Of a stretch of DNA of 8,227 nucleotides, positions 5,331-8,227 are shown one piece after another (position 1 is the stretch's first letter; each line of letters opens with the position of its first letter). Origin of the DNA: CAZOOK01 sp964581385 (GTDB taxonomy: Bacteria; Pseudomonadota; Gammaproteobacteria; Nevskiales; Nevskiaceae); the NCBI GenBank assembly GCA_964581385.1, contig CAZOOK010000081.1, forward strand, positions 1 to 8,227, written 5' to 3'. Below the pieces are notes generated by a model, which saw only the letters and a list, made by a program, of their open reading frames with translations, was not told the origin of the DNA and made no database searches. The position numbers and the translations under genes were made by a program.

Positions 5331-5417
5331 GCTACGCAAACCATATTCGTCGTATCTCTCTCTATTTATTATAAAAAAACAAAGAGAGAGAGATAGTCTC
5401 TCCTTCGTCTGCGTAGC
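5331..5417. repeat. Nested inverted repeat around an AG/CT hairpin
   Basis: Outer arms GCTACGCA (5331-5338) and TGCGTAGC (5410-5417) are exact. Inside them TATCTCTCTCT (5353-5363) pairs with AGAGAGAGATA (5385-5395). Two exact stems, one inside the other, suggest selection for structure in RNA or single-stranded DNA. Confidence 0.6.
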
Positions 5418-5593
5418 CGGTACCGATGACCTTGTCTATAATGAACTAGGAAAGTTTTATAAAGAAATAAAAAAAATCCTTCCCAAAATTGGAATCTTTC
5501 CACATTGATGTTAAAAACTCCCTTTTTTGACTGTGATCAACTTTTTTTACTTCCGTCTTTTTTTTCCGTGGAACATATTACTGCCAATTTGTC

Positions 5594-5615
5594 AATTGTA
5601 CAAAAGTGTACAATT
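5594..5615. repeat. 9-bp inverted repeat, operator-like
   Basis: AATTGTACA (5594-5602) and TGTACAATT (5607-5615) are exact reverse complements with an AAAG spacer. Size and symmetry suit a dimeric DNA-binding protein. Confidence 0.6.
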
Positions 5616-5664
5616 TGTATATCTTACGTGGAACGTCCATTTTTCCTAAAAAAAGTACTTCCCT

Positions 5665-5779
5665 CTCTCCGCATTTTCTCTTTTTTTATGTGCATAAATA
5701 ATTGATTACTTCCGTGTTTATGTATAATCCGGAAGTGAAAAACGCTAAAACCCACGTTCCACGTGGAACATGCGGAGAG
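5665..5779. repeat. Inverted repeats flanking the parS-like site
   Basis: CTCTCCGCAT (5665-5674) is the exact reverse complement of ATGCGGAGAG (5770-5779), which abuts the parS-like palindrome. Between them ACTTCCG (5708-5714) pairs with CGGAAGT (5730-5736). The result is a nested arrangement of about 115 bases. Confidence 0.55.
5756..5769. promoter_or_regulatory. parS-like: parS-like palindrome GTTCCACGTGGAAC
   Basis: A perfect 14-bp palindrome matching the core of bacterial chromosomal parS (GTTnCACGTGnAAC), the ParB binding site. With flanks it reads CGTTCCACGTGGAACA, one base from TGTTCCACGTGGAACA. Two more CGTGGAAC half-sites in the same orientation lie at 5567-5574 and 5627-5634. No ParA or ParB is encoded here, so any partner would be the host's. 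Chance palindromy or another CACGTG-binding regulator is the alternative. Confidence 0.5.
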
Positions 5780-5809
5780 TGTGTACATCTAACCCCCGGA
5801 CTGAAGTGT

Positions 5810-6037
5810 CTAAAAGCTACCGTCTTCGTTTTTTCGGATCTTTTTACGCATCCTGTCCGCTATTGATGAGCTTGCTTGTGCTATACGGTTGTAATCTGCT
5901 GCGTCTCTGGTAAAGAAGCCTTTACCCTTAGCTGCCTCCTTATCTGCCTGTAGAGCGAAGTAGTTTGCTATTAGGTCTAGTTCAGATATGTGTATCTGTA
6001 CTACAGCGAAGTCTTTTTCAATTTCAATTTCTTTCAT
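5810..6037 (-). CDS. Hypothetical protein, 75 aa
   Basis: The family is not recognised. It starts MKEIEIEKDFAVVQIHISEL and contains an Ala-rich helix (LIANYFALQADKEAAKG) and a basic end (ADRMRKKIRKNEDGSF). It is soluble with no cysteine. The ATG at 6037 lies just after a terminator (6082-6052), so it needs its own promoter or is expressed by read-through. The leader is TGACCTTTAGGCA. It is the nearest gene to the candidate parS/origin region, which might suggest a DNA-related role, but no motif supports this. Confidence 0.65.
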   Translation of the reverse strand: MKEIEIEKDFAVVQIHISELDLIANYFALQADKEAAKGKGFFTRDAADYNRIAQASSSIADRMRKKIRKNEDGSF

Positions 6038-6051
6038 TGCCTAAAGGTCAT

Positions 6052-6082
6052 AAAAAACCCCGGAAGTAGAAACAACCGGGGG
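6052..6082 (-). terminator. Intrinsic terminator after the three-gene operon
   Basis: Reading minus: CCCCCGG, loop TTGTTTCTACTT, CCGGGG, then TTTTTT. It lies about 33 bases after the stop of the 85-aa gene and ends the 6746-6115 operon. Confidence 0.8.
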
Positions 6083-6114
6083 TATGTAAACCTTCGAGGT
6101 ATGAAAAAACAAAA

Positions 6115-6372
6115 CTAAGTTACTTCATTGCAGATAATATTTCTACTTTTTAATTCATTGATTATTATGTCCTCCATTATTGCCTCGCACTCTGTAATAG
6201 TGTAATTGCAGCCGCACTTAGCCCAATGTGCCCGTGTTTTTTTCCCTTTTATAGTATAGGTTGCCTCGTTTGTTTTTTCTCTTACCCAGCCACACCAAAG
6301 GCATGAGTCGAATATGGTATAACTCTCTATTGTCCATCCCTCCTCTGTAAAAACTGCTAGTTTAATGATCAT
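6115..6372 (-). CDS. Cysteine-rich hypothetical protein, 85 aa
   Basis: The family is not recognised. Cysteines at 24, 27, 53, 55, 62 and 81, with His49, include a CxxC (CLWCGW) and a CxC (CGC). These could bind zinc or form a compact metal-stabilised fold. The N-terminus (MIIKLAVFTEEGWTIESYTIF) is beta-like and the C-terminal part helical. The start at 6372 overlaps the stop of the 55-aa gene (ATGA), so translation is probably coupled. It is the last gene before the terminator at 6082. Confidence 0.7.
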   Translation of the reverse strand: MIIKLAVFTEEGWTIESYTIFDSCLWCGWVREKTNEATYTIKGKKTRAHWAKCGCNYTITECEAIMEDIIINELKSRNIICNEVT

Positions 6373-6536
6373 TTTGTTGGTCCGTTACTTTTTTTTCTTA
6401 ATATTTTAGGTTCTATAAATTTTATTTGTGATTCTACTATTGAAGGTCTTTCTAATTTTCTAGGATAGCCTATCTTTTTTCCTTTTACTAGATAAAAGTC
6501 GGTATTAGCTATACGTCCTAAGTATTTTTGTTTCAT
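6369..6536 (-). CDS. Small basic protein, 55 aa
   Basis: ATG at 6536, TGA at 6369. The sequence starts MKQKYLGRIANTDFYLVKGK and is lysine-rich throughout. A clear Shine-Dalgarno AAGGAG lies 8 bases upstream, inside the end of the preceding gene, and the stop overlaps the next ATG. These two translation signals make it a real gene despite its size. The family is unknown; the basic charge would allow nucleic-acid binding (inference). Confidence 0.75.
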   Translation of the reverse strand: MKQKYLGRIANTDFYLVKGKKIGYPRKLERPSIVESQIKFIEPKILRKKSNGPTK

Positions 6537-6539
6537 TTT

Positions 6540-6746
6540 CTATTCTCCTTTTAAGTAGTCTTCGAGTCTTTCCTTTTCTTTTTGTCGGTAGATTTCAGTT
6601 TCAATTTCTCTCCTTGCCTCTTCTAAAAGAGCTATGCAGTGGAGTGTAAGACTGTCTAGTTCGCGTACTTCTTTTCGTCTTGCTATAGATAGTATATTCC
6701 TTAAATAAGTATCTACTTCGTCAATTTTTCCTCTAATTTTTTCCAT
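6540..6746 (-). CDS. Small helical coiled-coil protein, 68 aa
   Basis: I chose the ATG at 6746 (MEKIRGKIDEVD) over an upstream TTG at 6791: the 15 extra codons span promoter-like direct repeats and are not helix-like. The protein is highly charged and helical (RRKEVRELDSL; EEARREIETEIYRQKEKERLED), probably a short coiled coil, with one cysteine at 37. It is the first gene of a three-gene unit; the next ATG follows 3 bases after its stop. Function is unknown. In size and helical character it resembles the proteins at 1301 and 1957, but I cannot show common descent. Confidence 0.7.
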   Translation of the reverse strand: MEKIRGKIDEVDTYLRNILSIARRKEVRELDSLTLHCIALLEEARREIETEIYRQKEKERLEDYLKGE

Positions 6747-6761
6747 AAAAAAACTTTTCTG

Positions 6762-6791
6762 CAAAGTACAAAGTACCTTATAGAAAAGCAA
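6762..6791 (-). promoter_or_regulatory. Possible promoter with tandem TACTTTG repeats
   Basis: The minus strand carries TACTTTG twice in tandem (6775-6769 and 6768-6762), near matches to the Bacteroidota -7 box TAnnTTTG lacking one base. A TTG lies exactly 20 bases upstream of the second copy, a suitable -33 spacing. It would drive the 6746 operon with a short leader. Confidence 0.3.
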
Positions 6792-6809
6792 TTGATTAAG
6801 ATCAATAAA

Positions 6810-7478
6810 TTATAGTGCTATTGTGCTGGCGGCTACTGAGTTTGATGTATATCCAAAAGTAGGTGTTCCTTGCTGTCCAAAAAATCCGCAGTAACACCAA
6901 ATAGTATCCCCTGTCGACATAAAGCCGTTAGGCGTATCTATTGTAAGGCCGAAGTCAAATAGTTGACGATTGGCTATATCTGCTATGTACATCCATTGTC
7001 CGTTACTTTGGTTATATAGTACTCCTGCTGCTGCCTGTCCTAACGCTTGGTGTTCTCCGCCTATACCACCTGCTAATGATAATAATACTGTTTGTGCTCC
7101 GCTATCCGCTACCGGTGCTGCTGTGTAATCTGTTATTGCCATAATACCCTTAGTTACTAATAGATTACCCGGCTCAAGCGTAGCGGCCGGAGGCGCACTA
7201 AGGTCTAATGCATTTTTGTACGTGTAGCTGAAAAATTCGTTAGTAGCTGACCTTCGCTTAGGTATATTGGTATAACCTTCTAGGATAACCGTCTTTATCT
7301 TTTGAAAAATACCTACGATCAGCTTAGCAGCGGCCTGACTCTGCAAATACTGTGGGCTAGGGTTACTTTGGCCTTTTGCGCGCTTTTGTTTTGCGATCGT
7401 TTGCCCTTTGTAATTTAGCGTTGTGAGGCCGCCGGCCGATTTACGGCTAGCTTTGAGGCCCCATGAATATAGTATCAT
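6810..7478 (-). CDS. DUF6266-like candidate virion protein B, 222 aa
   Basis: Paralogue of the 7652/142 gene, about half identical overall and nearly identical in the first 50 residues. It starts MILYSWGLKASRKSAGG, followed by a basic KGQTIAKQKRAKGQ. The segment NPSPQYLQSQAAAKLIVGIF (39-58), then a GY and FFSYTYKNALDL (82-93), fits my recollection of the Bacteroidota DUF6266 pattern (NPxTxxQ...QRxxF...GF...SYNxxNA). The C-terminal half is Gly/Ala/Thr/Ser-rich and beta-like. There is no signal peptide or membrane span. Two related mid-size beta-rich proteins beside a membrane peptide in a small replicon suggest capsid or appendage components (inference). ATG at 7478, AT-rich leader; a terminator (7525-7496) separates it from gene A. 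Confidence 0.85.
   Translation of the reverse strand: MILYSWGLKASRKSAGGLTTLNYKGQTIAKQKRAKGQSNPSPQYLQSQAAAKLIVGIFQKIKTVILEGYTNIPKRRSATNEFFSYTYKNALDLSAPPAATLEPGNLLVTKGIMAITDYTAAPVADSGAQTVLLSLAGGIGGEHQALGQAAAGVLYNQSNGQWMYIADIANRQLFDFGLTIDTPNGFMSTGDTIWCYCGFFGQQGTPTFGYTSNSVAASTIAL
7337..7391. repeat. 55-bp DNA identity between the two paralogous genes
   Basis: This stretch is identical to 1-55 and 8173-8227; with GCCT before it the shared tract is at least 59 bases. It codes for the conserved segment around KQKRAKGQSNPSPQ in both paralogues, while flanking codons differ. It indicates a recent duplication or ongoing gene conversion limited to the N-terminal region. Confidence 0.85.
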
Positions 7479-7495
7479 GTTAAAATAGTTTGTAT

Positions 7496-7525
7496 AAAAA
7501 ATAAGGGATGGGATTAACCCACCCC
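7496..7525 (-). terminator. Intrinsic terminator between the structural genes
   Basis: Reading minus: GGGGTGGG, loop TTAAT, CCCATCCC (8 bp, one wobble), then TTATTTTTTAT. It could reduce expression of protein B relative to protein A. Confidence 0.75.
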
Positions 7526-7529
7526 TTTT

Positions 7530-7551
7530 GTTACTATATATATATAGTAAC
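7530..7551. repeat. 22-bp perfect AT-rich palindrome
   Basis: Arms GTTACTATATA and TATATAGTAAC meet without a spacer at 7540/7541. It lies 1 base from the stop of the 27-aa gene and 4 bases from the terminator stem. It may be an operator, a site for a dimeric protein, or an mRNA 3' structure. Confidence 0.7.
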
Positions 7552-7552
7552 G

Positions 7553-7636
7553 TTATTGTTTGCCTGTATTGCGTCCATGTAACCAGCTAATGATAGCTGT
7601 TAGAATGACTACTACAAGCTGTCCGAATGTTCCCAT
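7553..7636 (-). CDS. 27-aa single-span membrane peptide
   Basis: The start is MGTFGQLVVVVILTAIISW, with a hydrophobic span of about residues 6-19, and the end LHGRNTGKQ is basic. A strong Shine-Dalgarno AAGGAGG lies 4 bases before the ATG (7636), one of only two clear ones in the replicon. The basic C-terminus predicts an N-out, C-in span in the inner membrane. It follows protein A by 15 bases and probably shares its mRNA. Such peptides in small phages act in virion membranes, assembly or lysis; which applies here cannot be told from sequence. Confidence 0.75.
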   Translation of the reverse strand: MGTFGQLVVVILTAIISWLHGRNTGKQ

Positions 7637-7651
7637 AAGCCCTCCTTTTTA

Positions 7652-8227
7652 TTAAGAAGCTGTCACTGTGCTATTCACAGAGTTGGAACTTGTACCTGCA
7701 TTAGCCGCAGGCGCTACTCCATACATCCCGAAATAAACAGTAATGCTGTCGGTTGCTATCATGAAGCCAGTTGGTGCGGTTATCGTAGCGGTAGCGGAGC
7801 TACGTAAGCCTGCTGCGATGCCTGCAAACCATTTGTCCTGAGTGTTATTGTAAGCAACAATAATACTTTGGTCAGTGGCTAACTGAGTGGCGTCAGCCTC
7901 AGTGGTTGCGTGGTGGACAGTGATAACGCCTGTAGAGGCAACTGCTGTGGTAGCTGCTGATTCTATTGTTGGCGTCATAAGACCTTTAGAAACCAGTAGA
8001 TCAGCTGGCTCAAGCGTAGCGGCCGGAGGCGAGCTGAGGTCCAATGCATTTAGGTATGTGTAACTGTAGAAAGCGTTGTAAGGACTTTCTGTAGGCTTCA
8101 TGCTTGTAAAACCTGCGTTTATCGCAGATTTAACCTTTTGAAAAATACCTACGATCAGCCTAGCAGCTGCCTGACTCTGCAAATACTGTGGGCTAGGGTT
8201 ACTTTGGCCTTTTGCGCGCTTTTGTTT
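7652..8227 (-). CDS. DUF6266-like candidate virion protein A, main part (5' end at 142 across the junction)
   Basis: With the part at 1-142 this gives 220 aa. After the shared N-terminus come AAARLIVGIFQKVK, a GF, then YNAFYSYTYLNALDLSSPPAATLEP and VSKGLM, all matched in protein B. The C-terminal half (Ala/Thr/Ser-rich, beta-like) has diverged but keeps the final SNSV motif. The stop TAA is at 7652. The family resemblance is to DUF6266, a Bacteroidota family of unknown function; a virion role is inferred from the paired genes, the adjacent membrane peptide and the absence of any other structural candidate. An apparent TTG start at 8182 is an artefact of the window edge: the real ATG is at 142. 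Confidence 0.85.
   Translation of the reverse strand, partial: KQKRAKGQSNPSPQYLQSQAAARLIVGIFQKVKSAINAGFTSMKPTESPYNAFYSYTYLNALDLSSPPAATLEPADLLVSKGLMTPTIESAATTAVASTGVITVHHATTEADATQLATDQSIIVAYNNTQDKWFAGIAAGLRSSATATITAPTGFMIATDSITVYFGMYGVAPAANAGTSSNSVNSTVTAS
8173..8227. repeat. Terminal 55-bp overlap identical to 1-55 (circular molecule)
   Basis: The last 55 bases repeat the first 55 exactly, the overlap expected when a circular assembly is written linearly with a 55-mer. The reading frame continues correctly through the join into a start matching the paralogue. The true unit would be 8,172 bp. Confidence 0.85.

Larger units (their letters stand above)
5276..5809. other. AT-rich non-coding region rich in inverted repeats; candidate origin and partition region
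   Basis: No convincing gene. Two plus-strand ATG frames (5317-5508 and 5505-5705) lack a ribosome site, show no known motif and cross inverted repeats. The region carries a nested inverted repeat (5331-5417), an operator-like inverted repeat (5594-5615), a 10-bp inverted repeat (5665-5674 with 5770-5779), a 7-bp inverted repeat (5708-5714 with 5730-5736), ACTTCC words at 5549, 5657 and 5708, and a parS-like palindrome with two further CGTGGAAC half-sites. Such density in the largest AT-rich gap suggests an origin or segregation site. Confidence 0.5.

Noticed and set aside
5317..5705. Two consecutive plus-strand frames (63 and 66 aa) in the AT-rich gap
   Set aside because: No ribosome site, no motif, opposite to all other genes, and overlapping several exact inverted repeats; kept as non-coding structure.
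6747..6791. Upstream TTG start adding 15 residues to the 68-aa helical protein
   Set aside because: The extension covers promoter-like tandem repeats, and an ATG start follows at 6746.
1..8227. tRNA, rRNA or CRISPR array
   Set aside because: No cloverleaf-like sequence, ribosomal segment or regularly spaced repeat-spacer pattern was seen; the only tandem array is the two-copy 66-bp repeat.

Overview
The window looks like one complete small circular replicon of about 8,172 bp. Bases 1-55 are repeated exactly at 8173-8227, and joining the ends there restores an intact gene that runs through the junction (142 down to 1, then 8172 down to 7652, minus strand). Every gene I can support lies on the minus strand, mostly in tight operons with 4-base ATGA overlaps. 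Most starts have A/T-rich leaders without a Shine-Dalgarno, one leader carries a TAnnTTTG-type box, and the two longest structural-type genes resemble DUF6266-like proteins. Together these point to a Bacteroidota host, by inference. It is most likely a small phage (possibly ssDNA) or phage-like plasmid. I see no classical Rep, terminase, portal, packaging ATPase, polymerase or integrase.

Layout in minus-strand transcription order. (a) 142/8172-7652 and 7478-6810 encode paralogous proteins of 220 and 222 aa. Between them are a 27-aa single-span membrane peptide with a strong Shine-Dalgarno, a 22-bp palindrome and a terminator. (b) 6746-6115 is a run of three small coupled genes, and 6037-5810 is a fourth small gene between terminators. 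(c) 5809-5151 is an AT-rich non-coding region with many inverted repeats, a parS-like 14-bp palindrome and two terminator hairpins. It is a candidate origin/partition region. (d) 5150-3254 is a five-gene operon: a coiled-coil protein, a phage-type adenine methyltransferase, a small basic protein, a small Cys/His protein and a GIY-YIG nuclease. (e) 3180-2230 is a non-coding-looking tract with only four T on the plus strand in about 950 bases. (f) 2136-795 holds a small helical protein, an IS200/IS605-type Y1 (HUH) transposase-like protein, another small helical protein, a 66-bp tandem repeat and a 125-aa unknown. (g) 772-143 has a terminator, then four strong GC-rich hairpins (second candidate origin/packaging locus), then a leader with repeats and a promoter-like box ahead of the structural gene.

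How it may work (inference): the Y1 protein is the only recognisable DNA strand-transferase and could act on one of the hairpin clusters as replication initiator. The methyltransferase and GIY-YIG nuclease would protect or process DNA. The DUF6266-like pair and the membrane peptide are the best candidates for virion proteins. The standout anomaly is the T-free (plus) / A-free (minus) kilobase. It leaves all six frames open by composition alone, so the long reading frames in it are not evidence of genes.
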